From positions 1-64,000 of the forward strand of contig NZ_JAFLDR010000003.1 in assembly GCF_017302275.1 (NCBI RefSeq): a stretch of DNA of 64,000 bases, written 5' to 3'. Origin of the DNA: Sulfuritalea sp. (lineage in GTDB: Bacteria; Pseudomonadota; Gammaproteobacteria; Burkholderiales; Rhodocyclaceae). A program made the position numbers and the translations under genes. Under the pieces are notes generated by a model. It was not told where the DNA came from. It searched no databases and saw only the letters and a list, made by a program, of their open reading frames with translations. How positions within the stretch are numbered: position 1 is the stretch's first letter; every line of letters starts with the position of its first letter. Shown one piece after another: positions 36,214-44,163 of this stretch.

Positions 36214-37160
36214 AGCAAATAGCTGAGTCCCTCGACAGGCTTCTTCAGTTTTTGTTTCCGCCTTACGCTCTTTGGCGCCAAGGCCCGAGTGATGATGCTC
36301 CGGAGGTGCCGGATGGCGCTGAGGTATCCGGGGGCGACGACTTCTACGGAAAGAAGTCGATCTCATCGGAAGTACAAAAGAATCATCTGATGGTTGCAGA
36401 GAAAATCCACTCTGCGGAGCAAGAGCGAAAGAAGACAATTGAAGACAAGGCCGCCAATTTTTTTGTTGGCGCGACATTGTCCTCTGGAATCCTAGCGGCA
36501 TTGCCAACGCTACTTACAGAGAAGTTAAGCCTGCCTCTCTGGGGGAAGCTTATTGTTTTTGTGCTGCTAATAATCGCTGCGATCTATTTGATCGGGGCCG
36601 CCATATATGCCACAAAGGTCCGCGGCATCGGTGCGTTCTACGTTTTAAGTAACGCTGATCTGGAGGGACGCCTATTCAGTGACCCTGATTTCCAGCGCAA
36701 GTGGGCAGTGCGATTGGTTGAACTGACACGGCTCAATCAGCCGACGCTAACTCGCAAGTCGAATCAACTATGGGTTGCAGAGCAGATGTTTTTGCGTGGA
36801 GTGATTTCCACGATCATTTCAGGGGGGCTACTCGGCTTATTGGCCATCGGCTTCCCGCCGAGTCATAAGAATGATTTGGAGGCTTATGCAGTAAGCGTTT
36901 TCGAATGTAGGGAGTCAAACGCGAGCCTGGCGATGCTGCTGGCGGCAGAAGGTAAAGCGCTTGGGGTGCTTGAGGCCAAACTTTCGGCCAGCTTGGAAGC
37001 GCAGGAGGCACTAAAGGTCCAGATGAGTCTAAAGAAAGAGACGGCTACAAAGCAAGTCACCGCACAGTCAAAGTCATCTAAGCCGAAATCTTTGTCTTCA
37101 AAACCTTGTGGGCCTGAGCGTAAGACGGATGCAGAAGTGCCTGCAGCTCAAGGTCAATAA
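36210..37160 (+). CDS. Membrane protein with coiled coil, linked to the ATP-grasp ligase
   Basis: The 316-residue protein has three hydrophobic segments (about 82-103, 112-136 and 194-216). A charged helix comes before the first (SSEVQKNHLMVAEKIHSAEQ), with the DKAANFF pattern that recalls two-helix membrane effectors such as SLATT or PycTM proteins. A cytosolic helical part lies between segments 2 and 3, and a C-terminal coiled coil (about 230-275) is followed by a Lys/Ser-rich tail. I do not recognise a named family. Its start overlaps the ligase stop, so the two proteins are made together. It could be a transporter partner, an immunity factor or a membrane target of the peptide. Confidence 0.75.
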   Translation: MKQIAESLDRLLQFLFPPYALWRQGPSDDAPEVPDGAEVSGGDDFYGKKSISSEVQKNHLMVAEKIHSAEQERKKTIEDKAANFFVGATLSSGILAALPTLLTEKLSLPLWGKLIVFVLLIIAAIYLIGAAIYATKVRGIGAFYVLSNADLEGRLFSDPDFQRKWAVRLVELTRLNQPTLTRKSNQLWVAEQMFLRGVISTIISGGLLGLLAIGFPPSHKNDLEAYAVSVFECRESNASLAMLLAAEGKALGVLEAKLSASLEAQEALKVQMSLKKETATKQVTAQSKSSKPKSLSSKPCGPERKTDAEVPAAQGQ

Positions 37161-37671
37161 GCTGAAGTCAAGTGTGGGCAATTCGAATGACCGCTCCGGC
37201 CGATTATTTAGATGCCTCAATTATGTTGAGCCACCACCGGCGTCGTGCGCCAACCGCCCGTCTGGAGCGGAAGGCGCAGATCGCGACCTCCACATAATTC
37301 GGGAGTTAGTACCGAATCGATCAGGGGAAGAGGCTGCCAAATGTGCGGGAGTCTTTCATTGGGTCAAGTTTCGCGCGTTCTGGAGGCGATCGTCATGCCG
37401 ACCCAGTCGGCCAGCGATTCCGTCGAGACTCCTGAATATGAGGCCACGATCTGTGTACTGCAGGATCTCGCGGTTGGGTTCGTGAATGACAAGATGCCGC
37501 GCACACTCCACTCAGCCAGATCGCGGAAATTATGGTGAGCGCAGGACCTCGTCCTCGCCTCGTAGAAGACCATGGCGACTGGCTTCTAGTAGGAACATCT
37601 CTGGGCGCTCAACATAATCGAGGCATCTACATAATCGGCCTTATGTTGAGCTCCACATAAGGCCGAACAAC
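37161..37671. other. Gene-poor AT-richer segment with recombination-like half-sites
   Basis: About 510 bp with no gene I can support. It holds five copies of the half-site TTATGTKGAG (plus strand at 37221 and 37641; reverse complement at 37289, 37608 and 37651) and a CTACATAA variant at 37627. Read as a remnant of a mobile cassette end. Confidence 0.5.
37625..37660. other. Xer/dif-like recombination site
   Basis: CTACATAA-TCGGCC-TTATGTTGAG has two inverted arms around a 6-bp centre, the layout of a Xer site (the E. coli XerD arm is TTATGTTAAAT). A second inverted arm, CTCCACATAA, follows directly at 37651-37660. This could be the attachment site for a Xer-using element. Confidence 0.55.
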
Positions 37672-37695
37672 CGCCGTACCGCCAGCGCCGACTTT
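37672..37695 (+). repeat. Dispersed short repeat B, copy 6
   Basis: CGCCGTACCGCCAGCGCCGA followed by CTTT, between the recombination-like site and the xsc terminator. It marks the right border of the low-GC cassette. Confidence 0.65.
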
Positions 37696-37706
37696 CTCAT
37701 GACCGC

Positions 37707-37740
37707 AAAACAGAAGCCCGCATTCCGCGGGCTTCTGTTT
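37707..37740. terminator. Bidirectional terminator downstream of xsc
   Basis: CAGAAGCCCGC-ATTCC-GCGGGCTTCTG forms an 11-bp stem with a 5-base loop. TTT follows on the plus strand and TTTT on the minus strand. It lies 22 bp after the xsc stop and would end the xsc transcript. Confidence 0.85.
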
Positions 37741-37761
37741 GGTTGAATCAAGGCTACGTCC

Positions 37762-39573
37762 TCAGACGTAATCCTTGTACTTCTCCAAGAACCGCACCGG
37801 CTTCGACAGCGCATCCCTCCTGAACGGATCGCCCAGTTCGCGGGTGCACATGATTTCGAGGATGCAGGTCTTGCCGTGGTTCATCTGCAGGTCGATGGCC
37901 TTCTTCAGCGCCGGGCCGACTTCTTCCAGCTTGTCCACCACGATGCCCTCGGCGCCCATGGCGCGGGCGATGCCGGCGAAGGACTGGTTGTCGAGTTCGC
38001 CGGCGACGAAGCGGCGGTTGTAGAAATCCACCTGGTTCTTCTTCTCCGCGCCCCACTGGCGATTGTGGAAGACGACGGCGGTCACCGGGATGTTGTGGCG
38101 CACGCAGGTCATGGTTTCCATCAGGCTCATGCCCCAGGCGCCGTCGCCGGCATACGAGATCGCCGGCCGGTGCGGGGCGGCCACCTTGGCGCCGATGATG
38201 GTGGGGAAGGCGTAGCCGCAGTTGCCGAAGCTCATCGCCGCGAAGAAGCTGCGCGGCTTTTCGAAGCGCAGGTAGCTGTTGGCCACCGAGTTGATGTTGC
38301 CGATGTCGGTTGAGACCATCACGTCGGGCGGCATGGCTTTTTCCAGTTCGCGCAGCACCTGGCGCGGATGCAGGTAGCTGCCGCCGCTGAAGGTTTTTTC
38401 CTTGCCGTTCTCGTCGATCATGTCCAGGCTGAAGGCGTCGCGCTCGTGGGTCCAGTCGTCGAGCTCCTTTTCCCAGGCGGCCTTTTCGTCCTTGATCTTC
38501 GCCGCGCGCTCGGCCTTGGTCGCGTCGCAGGCCAGCGTGCGGCCGGCCAGGCGTTGCGTCAGGGCGATGGCGGCGGCCTTGGCGTCGCCGCAGATGCCGA
38601 CCGAGATCTTCTTCACCAGGCCCAGCATGGTGTTGTCGGCGTCGATCTGGATGATCTTGGCATCCTTGGGCCAGTAGTCCATGCCGTGCTGCGGCAGGGT
38701 GCCGAAGGGGCCGAGGCGGCTGCCCAGCGCCACCACGACGTCGGCCTGCGCCATCAGCTTCATCGCCGCCTTCGAGCCCTGGTAACCCAGCGGGCCGCAC
38801 CACAGCGGGTGGCTGGCGGGGAAGGAGTCGTTGTGCAGGTAGCTATTCACCACCGGCGCGCCGAGGCGCTCGGCCAGTGCCTTGCATTCCTCGACGCCGT
38901 CGGCCATGACCACGCCGCCGCCGGAGATGATGACGGGGAACTTGGCCTTGGCCAGCAGCTCGGCCGCTTCGTTCAGCGTCTGCTCGCCGCCGGGGCCGCG
39001 ATCGAGGCGGAAGGGCTTGGGGATCTCGCAGGTGATGTCGCCGTAGAAATAGTCGCGCGGGATGTTGAGCTGGGTCGGGCCCATTTCGCTCATGGCGCGG
39101 TCGAAGCAGCGGCCGGTGTATTCGGCCATGCGCTTGGGATTGTTCACATGGCCCTGGTACTTGGTGAATTCCTCGAACATCGGCAGCTGGTTGGCTTCCT
39201 GGAAGCCGCCGAGGCCCATGCCCATGGTGCCGGTTTCGGGGGTGACGATCACCACCGGGCTGTGCGCCCAATAGGCGGCGGCGATGGCCGTGACGCAGTT
39301 GCTGATGCCGGGGCCGTTCTGGCCGATGACGACGCCATGGCGGCCCGAGACGCGGGCATAGCCGTCGGCCATGTGGCCGGCGCCCTGCTCATGCACCACC
39401 GGGATCAGGCGGATGCCGGCCGGGGCGAAGATGTCCATGGCGTCCATGAATGCAGAGCCCATGATGCCGAACATGTCGGTCACGCCGTTGGCGACCATGG
39501 TTTCGACAAAGGCTTCGGAAGGGGTCATGCGGGTGGGGCCCGTGGGCACGGACCGGTTGTCAGCGGCGCTCAT
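37762..39573 (-). CDS. xsc: Sulfoacetaldehyde acetyltransferase
   Basis: Xsc is a thiamine diphosphate enzyme that cleaves sulfoacetaldehyde with phosphate into acetyl phosphate and sulfite (EC 2.3.3.15), the central step in taurine, isethionate and sulfoacetate degradation. The 603-residue protein has the Xsc-type N-terminus MFGIMGSAFMDAMDIFAPAG with HEQGAGHMADGYARVSGR, and the ThDP motif in SYAGDGAWGMSLMETMTCVR...VVFHNRQWG (split). The start may be ATG 39528 (MTPSEAFVE), which matches family length better. No phosphate acetyltransferase gene is adjacent. It is divergent from an IclR gene. Confidence 0.93.
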   Translation of the reverse strand: MSAADNRSVPTGPTRMTPSEAFVETMVANGVTDMFGIMGSAFMDAMDIFAPAGIRLIPVVHEQGAGHMADGYARVSGRHGVVIGQNGPGISNCVTAIAAAYWAHSPVVIVTPETGTMGMGLGGFQEANQLPMFEEFTKYQGHVNNPKRMAEYTGRCFDRAMSEMGPTQLNIPRDYFYGDITCEIPKPFRLDRGPGGEQTLNEAAELLAKAKFPVIISGGGVVMADGVEECKALAERLGAPVVNSYLHNDSFPASHPLWCGPLGYQGSKAAMKLMAQADVVVALGSRLGPFGTLPQHGMDYWPKDAKIIQIDADNTMLGLVKKISVGICGDAKAAAIALTQRLAGRTLACDATKAERAAKIKDEKAAWEKELDDWTHERDAFSLDMIDENGKEKTFSGGSYLHPRQVLRELEKAMPPDVMVSTDIGNINSVANSYLRFEKPRSFFAAMSFGNCGYAFPTIIGAKVAAPHRPAISYAGDGAWGMSLMETMTCVRHNIPVTAVVFHNRQWGAEKKNQVDFYNRRFVAGELDNQSFAGIARAMGAEGIVVDKLEEVGPALKKAIDLQMNHGKTCILEIMCTRELGDPFRRDALSKPVRFLEKYKDYV

Positions 39574-39608
39574 GGCGGCTCCTCATTGTTATGAAAATAC
39601 GGGACGAA

Positions 39609-39624
39609 ACGTTTTGAAAAACGT
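39609..39624. promoter_or_regulatory. IclR-type palindrome between xsc and its divergent regulator
   Basis: ACGTTTT-GA-AAAACGT has 7-bp perfect arms, centred in the divergent gap between xsc and the IclR gene. It shares the core GTTTTGAAA with the motif at 20285-20296. A likely binding site for the adjacent regulator. Confidence 0.55.
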
Positions 39625-39699
39625 ACAGTTTTGCGACTTTATGGCTTCGCCTGGGTGATGTCAAGCATAAACGAGACATGGCGTATCGAAAAACGGTAT

Positions 39700-40539
39700 A
39701 TGATGCCGGCCATGAGCCCGCCCACCGACCGCCGCCTGCCCGAGCCCGTCGCCATCGACGGCGACACGCCCACGCTGCGCCTGTTTTCGCTGCTGGAAGT
39801 GATCGCGCGCAAGAACCATTTCTTCAGCCTGCCGGCCCTGGTCGAGGAAACCGGCCTGCCCAAGCCCACCCTGCACCGCATGCTGCAGCAGCTCGAAAGC
39901 GCCGGCATGATCCAGCGCGAGGCCGACGGTCGCCACTACGGCATGGCCCTGCGCCTGCGCCGCCTGGGCGAAGACCTGCTGTTCAACAGCACGGTGCATG
40001 GCGCGCGCCACGCCGTACTGCGCACCCTGGTCGACGAGGTCGGCGAAAGCTGCAACATCACCGCGCTGGCCGGCGGCGAGGTGCTCTACCTTGATCGCGT
40101 CGAGACCCCGGCGCCGCTGCGCTTCTATTTGCAGCCGGGTTCGCGCGTGCCGGTGCATTGCTCGGCCAGCGGCAAGCTCTTCCTCGCCCAGATGCCCGAC
40201 GCCCAGCGCAGCCTGCTGCTCGATGCGGCGACGCTGGAACGCTACACGCCCAGCACCCTCACCGATCGCGCCGCGCTGGAAGCCGAGATCCAGCAGGTGC
40301 GCGACCAGGGCTATGCGCTCGACCGCGAGGAGTTCCTCCCCGGCCTGCTGTGCATTGCCGTGCTGGTGCCGGCGATCGACGGCCGGCCGTCGAATACCGG
40401 CATCGCCATCCAGGCGCCGGTGATGCGCCTTTCGATCGAGCAGGTGCCCAAGGTGCTGCCGGCCCTGCAGCGCGCCGCGCGCGCCATGGCCGCGATCGAT
40501 GCCGAGGCCGTGCCCGGCGCACTGAGGTCCGGCACATGA
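39700..40539 (+). CDS. IclR family transcriptional regulator
   Basis: The roughly 279-residue regulator has an N-terminal winged helix (TLRLFSLLEVIARKNHFFSL, PALVEETGLPKPTLHRMLQQ) and an effector domain with VPVHCSASGKLFLAQMPDAQ and GYALDREEFLPGLLCIAVLV. Several close Met codons (39700, 39703, 39712) compete for the start. It is divergent from xsc and its stop overlaps the cobS start (ATGA), so it may control both xsc and its own operon in response to a sulfonate intermediate; this is inferred. Confidence 0.92.
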   Translation: MMPAMSPPTDRRLPEPVAIDGDTPTLRLFSLLEVIARKNHFFSLPALVEETGLPKPTLHRMLQQLESAGMIQREADGRHYGMALRLRRLGEDLLFNSTVHGARHAVLRTLVDEVGESCNITALAGGEVLYLDRVETPAPLRFYLQPGSRVPVHCSASGKLFLAQMPDAQRSLLLDAATLERYTPSTLTDRAALEAEIQQVRDQGYALDREEFLPGLLCIAVLVPAIDGRPSNTGIAIQAPVMRLSIEQVPKVLPALQRAARAMAAIDAEAVPGALRSGT

Positions 40540-41525
40540 GTGATCTGGCGCAGATACGGCCGACGCAGCGCGTCTCGGTGCGCGAGTTGTTCGGCATCGA
40601 TTCCGACCTGACGGTGCCGGCCTTCGCCGAGCGCGATGCCCACGTGCCCGAGATCGACCCCGTCTATCGTTTCAACCCGGATGTCACGCTGGCCATCCTC
40701 GCCGGCTTTTCGCGCAATCGCCGCGTGATGCTGCAGGGCCTGCACGGCACCGGCAAATCCACCCACGTCGAGCAGGTCGCGGCGCGCCTTAACTGGCCCT
40801 GCGTGCGGGTGAACCTCGACGGCCACATCAGCCGCCTCGACCTCGTCGGCAAGGATGCCATCGTCCTCAAGGATGGCCTGCAGGTCACCGAGTTCCAGGA
40901 AGGCATCGTGCCCTGGGCGCTGCAGCGGCCGGTGGCGCTGCTGTTCGACGAATACGATGCCGGCCGCCCGGACGTGATGTTCGTGATCCAGCGCATCCTC
41001 GAACGCGACGGCAAGTTCACCCTGCTCGACCAGAACCGCGTGATCGAGCCGCATCCCGATTTCCGCCTCTTCGCCACGGCCAATACCGTGGGCCTGGGCA
41101 ACCTCACCGGCATGTACCACGGCACGCAGGTGCTCAACCACGCCCAGATCGACCGCTGGAACATCGTCGCCACGCTGAACTACCTGCCGCGCGAGGAAGA
41201 AGTCGCGATCGTGCTGGCGCGCGTGCCCTCGATGAACCACGAGGCCGGGCGCAAGCTGGTGACGGCCATGGTGGCGATGGCGGAACTCACGCGCAAGGGC
41301 CACGCCGCGGGCGACCTCTCGATATTGATGTCGCCGCGCACGGTGATCACCTGGGCCGAGAACCTAGAGATCTTCGGCGACACGGCGCTGGCCTTCCGCC
41401 TTTCCTTCCTCAACAAGTGCGACGAAGTCGAGCGCGCGCTGGTGGCCGAGTACTACCAGCGCTGCTTCGATGTCGAGCTGGCGGAGTCGGTGATGCGCGG
41501 CGCCGCCGGAACGCCGCCCGCCTGA
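40536..41525 (+). CDS. cobS: CobS-like AAA+ ATPase (cobaltochelatase/MoxR type)
   Basis: The 329-residue AAA+ protein matches CobS of aerobic cobaltochelatase: N-terminal VRELFGIDSDLTVPAF, Walker A in GLHGTGKSTHVEQVAARLNW, Walker B LLFDEYDAGRPDV, sensor FATANTVGLGN. In cobalamin synthesis CobS works with CobT and the large CobN to insert cobalt. No cobN or other cob genes are in the window, and the gene sits with an IclR regulator and two Lin0512 genes, so a different metal-insertion or enzyme-activation role is possible. Confidence 0.9.
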   Translation: MSDLAQIRPTQRVSVRELFGIDSDLTVPAFAERDAHVPEIDPVYRFNPDVTLAILAGFSRNRRVMLQGLHGTGKSTHVEQVAARLNWPCVRVNLDGHISRLDLVGKDAIVLKDGLQVTEFQEGIVPWALQRPVALLFDEYDAGRPDVMFVIQRILERDGKFTLLDQNRVIEPHPDFRLFATANTVGLGNLTGMYHGTQVLNHAQIDRWNIVATLNYLPREEEVAIVLARVPSMNHEAGRKLVTAMVAMAELTRKGHAAGDLSILMSPRTVITWAENLEIFGDTALAFRLSFLNKCDEVERALVAEYYQRCFDVELAESVMRGAAGTPPA

Positions 41526-43264
41526 TGCAAGTCCCCGCCTCGGGCGGCTCGCGCCGGCAGCAGTGGCAACAGCGCGCGGAGGAGCTCAGCGCCGCCACCT
41601 TGCGCGCCATGAGCGGCGACGCCAGCCTGCACTTTCGCGGCGGCCACCTGCACCAGGGCGGGCACCCGCTGCCGCTGCATGCGCCGCACCTGCGCATCGA
41701 CACCGGTGCCGTCGATTACGCCGATTGCCGCGCGCTGGCCGATGCCGTGGCCCTGCGCCTGCGCTACACCGACAAGGCCCTGCACGAGGCCCTGCGTCCC
41801 GCCGACGGCATCGAACGCCTGGTCTTCGAATGGCTGGAGCAGTTGCGCGTCGAAACCCTGGTCGATGCCGCCCTGCCCGGGCAGGTGCACAACCTGCGCC
41901 ACCGCTTCGAACGCTGGGCGCGCGACTACCACCGCGCCGGGCTGACGCGCGGCCAGCTCGGCATGCTGATGTACACCCTGGCGCAGATGTGCTGGTCGCG
42001 CCTGACCGGCTACCCGGTGCTGGAAGAAACCGAAGAAATGATCGAAGGCATGCGCGCCGGGCTGGCCGAACCGCTGGGCACGGCGCTGGCCGGCCTGCGC
42101 CGGCAGCGCGGCGACCAGGCGGCCTACGCGGTGCATGCGTTGGTGATCGCCAAGCACGTGGCCGCCGAACTGCCGCCGCTGCGGCGCGACGAGGACGATG
42201 CGGAAAGCGAAGCCGATGACGACGACGACGCGCGCCGCCGTTTCCGCCTGCTGCTGAACTTCGAAGGCGAAGGCGAGAGCGTGATCGCCAGGGCCGAAAC
42301 CGGCGAGAGCCGCGTTTTCGGCGAATCCGCAGACGGCTACCGCATTTTCACCCGCGCCCATGACACCGAGCTCGAAGCGGCCGGCCTGGTGCGCCGCGCC
42401 CAGTTGCTGGAATTCCGCGAGCGGCTGGACCAGCGCGTCGCCGCGCAGGGCATCAACCTGCGGCGTTTGGCGCGCGAGCTGCGCACCTTGCTGGCCGTGC
42501 CGCAGCGCGACGGTTGGCTGTTCGACGAGGAGGAGGGTCGCATCGACGGCCGGCGGCTTTCGCGCCTCGTGACCTCGCCGACCGAGAGGCGGCTCTTTCG
42601 CCAGGACCGTTACCAGCCCGCCGCCGACGATTGCCTGGTGAGCCTGCTGGTCGATTGCTCGGGTTCGATGAAGAACAATGTCGAGGCCGTCGCCACCCTG
42701 GCCGACATCCTCTTGCGCGCCTTGGAGATGGCGGGCGTGAAGAGTGAGTTGCTGGGCTTCACCACCGGTGCCTGGAACGGCGGCCGGCCCCATCGCGAGT
42801 GGCTGGCGGCCGGCAGCCCGCCGGCGCCGGGGCGGCTCAACGAGGCCTGCCACCTGGTGTTCAAGCCGCTGGATCGCACATGGCGCCGGGCGCGCGCCGG
42901 CATCGCCGCGCTGCTCAAGGCCGACCTGTTCCGCGAGGGCATCGATGGCGAGGCGGTGGACTGGGCCTGCGAGCGGCTACTGGCAAAGGAGGCGCGCCGC
43001 CGCATCCTGATCGTGATCTCCGACGGCTGCCCCAACGACGCCGCGACGCGTCGCGCCAACGACGCCTTCTATCTCGACAACCACCTCAAGGAAGTCGTGG
43101 CGCGGCGCGAGCAGCAGTGCGCGGTCGAGGTACTGGGCTTGGGCGTCGGCCTCGACCTCAGCCCCTTCTACCGCCGCTGCCTGGCGCTTGATTTATCCGC
43201 GACGCTGGACAACGCGGTGTTCAATGAAATCCTGCAACTGATAGTCGGCCGTCACCGGCGCTAG
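41525..43264 (+). CDS. cobT: CobT-like protein with C-terminal VWA domain
   Basis: The 579-residue protein has a helical N-terminal region, an acidic stretch typical of CobT (DEDDAESEADDDDD near residue 220-235), and a C-terminal von Willebrand A domain with MIDAS motif LLVDCSGSMKN (Asp-x-Ser-x-Ser) and ILIVISDGCPNDAA. It starts one base inside the cobS stop (TGATG). AAA+ and VWA proteins act as pairs in metal chelatases and in enzyme activators such as CbbQO and NorQD. Confidence 0.9.
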   Translation: MQVPASGGSRRQQWQQRAEELSAATLRAMSGDASLHFRGGHLHQGGHPLPLHAPHLRIDTGAVDYADCRALADAVALRLRYTDKALHEALRPADGIERLVFEWLEQLRVETLVDAALPGQVHNLRHRFERWARDYHRAGLTRGQLGMLMYTLAQMCWSRLTGYPVLEETEEMIEGMRAGLAEPLGTALAGLRRQRGDQAAYAVHALVIAKHVAAELPPLRRDEDDAESEADDDDDARRRFRLLLNFEGEGESVIARAETGESRVFGESADGYRIFTRAHDTELEAAGLVRRAQLLEFRERLDQRVAAQGINLRRLARELRTLLAVPQRDGWLFDEEEGRIDGRRLSRLVTSPTERRLFRQDRYQPAADDCLVSLLVDCSGSMKNNVEAVATLADILLRALEMAGVKSELLGFTTGAWNGGRPHREWLAAGSPPAPGRLNEACHLVFKPLDRTWRRARAGIAALLKADLFREGIDGEAVDWACERLLAKEARRRILIVISDGCPNDAATRRANDAFYLDNHLKEVVARREQQCAVEVLGLGVGLDLSPFYRRCLALDLSATLDNAVFNEILQLIVGRHRR

Positions 43265-43276
43265 GCGGACGAATTT

Positions 43277-43352
43277 GGATACGTCATTCCGGCGAACGCC
43301 GGAATCCAGGGACGTCGGTTCTGGATCCCGGGTCAAGCCCGGGATGACGGGC
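43277..43352 (+). repeat. Dispersed repeat C, copy 1
   Basis: TACGTCATTCCGGCGAACGC begins a 76-bp element made of two hairpins (CATTCCGGCGAACGCCGGAATC-type and TCCCGGGTCAAGCCCGGGA-type). An inverted copy is at 49227-49297. This is a REP-like family widespread in proteobacteria. Confidence 0.8.
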
Positions 43353-43401
43353 TAGGTGAATTTTTCGCGATCTGCTTGTCGCGCCATTTGAAAGGAAGCA
43401 C

Positions 43402-43755
43402 ATGGCAAAGAAACGCCTGGTAGTGCAATTCGGCATGGGGCATTCGATCCGCCGCCGCGACTACACCGAGGCCGCGGCGCGCGCGATCCGCGATGCGCTG
43501 TGGCACAACTCGCTGACCGTGGCCGAGGCCTTCGGCTATCCCAAGGAGGCGATGCTGATCGACGTCGAGATCGGCGTGCAGAAACCGGAGGAGGTCGATA
43601 CCGCGAAGCTGATGGATATCTTCCCCTACGGCCAACCTTCGATCCGCGTCGTCTTCGGCGGGCTCGACATCCCCAAGCCGCACCGCGAGGGCGTGAATGT
43701 CATCGCCAATGCGGCGGTCATGGTGTCCTTCGACATGGAGGCCGCCCATGGCTGA
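43402..43755 (+). CDS. Lin0512 family protein (first of a tandem pair)
   Basis: The 117-residue protein matches the Lin0512/TIGR02058 family of unknown function: LVVQFGMGHSIRRRDYTEAA, ARAIRDALWHNSL, MLIDVEIGVQKPEEVDTAKL, and VIANAAVMVSF. AAGGAAG precedes the ATG. It overlaps the next gene, a divergent paralogue, by eight bases. The pair follows cobS-cobT after a 137-bp gap that holds repeat C. Confidence 0.88.
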   Translation: MAKKRLVVQFGMGHSIRRRDYTEAAARAIRDALWHNSLTVAEAFGYPKEAMLIDVEIGVQKPEEVDTAKLMDIFPYGQPSIRVVFGGLDIPKPHREGVNVIANAAVMVSFDMEAAHG

Positions 43756-44125
43756 GATCGAGCACCGCATCATCCTCGAAACCGGCACCGGCAACGACCT
43801 CTACGGCGAGGACTACACCAAGGCCGCCTGCCGCGCCGTGCAGGACGCCCTGCACCATTCCTCGATCACGATGTTCCGCACGCTGGGCATGGACCACCGC
43901 CGCATGCGCGTGCAGGTGACCATCGCCGTGCAGGAGCCGGACAAGGTGGATACGGCGCTGGTCGCCGCCGAACTGCCCCGCGGCAAGGCCGAAGTCCGCG
44001 CCGTGCGCGGCGGCCTGAATGTGCATGATCCGGAGAACGGCACCACCCACGTCATCGCCACGGCGGCGATCGAAGCCTGGGTGCCGGTGGATGCGGATGT
44101 GTGGAAGTTGAGCGCGGCGACGTAA
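43748..44125 (+). CDS. Lin0512 family protein (second of a tandem pair)
   Basis: The 125-residue paralogue has the same layout: RIILETGTGNDLYGEDYTKA, CRAVQDALHHSSITM, RVQVTIAVQEPDKVDTALVA, and THVIATAAIEAWVPVD. Two different Lin0512 proteins encoded with an 8-bp overlap suggest a heteromer. The stop codon coincides with the first bases of repeat B copy 7. Confidence 0.88.
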   Translation: MAEIEHRIILETGTGNDLYGEDYTKAACRAVQDALHHSSITMFRTLGMDHRRMRVQVTIAVQEPDKVDTALVAAELPRGKAEVRAVRGGLNVHDPENGTTHVIATAAIEAWVPVDADVWKLSAAT

Positions 44126-44148
44126 GAGTCGGCGCTGGTGGGACGGCG
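44125..44148 (-). repeat. Dispersed short repeat B, copy 7
   Basis: Minus-strand copy (AGAGTCGGCGCTGGTGGGAC followed by GGCG on the plus strand) starting at the stop codon of the second Lin0512 gene and ending just before an ORF6N remnant. Confidence 0.6.
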
Positions 44149-44163
44149 ATTTTGCGCCGCCCG

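Noticed and set aside
37108-37573. Overlapping short frames of 69-125 codons after the membrane protein gene
   Set aside because: No ribosome binding sites, no recognisable domain and several overlapping frames; treated as non-coding cassette end.
43277-43352. Repeat C considered as CRISPR-like or an insertion sequence end
   Set aside because: Only two copies, no regular spacers, no transposase; it matches common REP-type hairpin elements.
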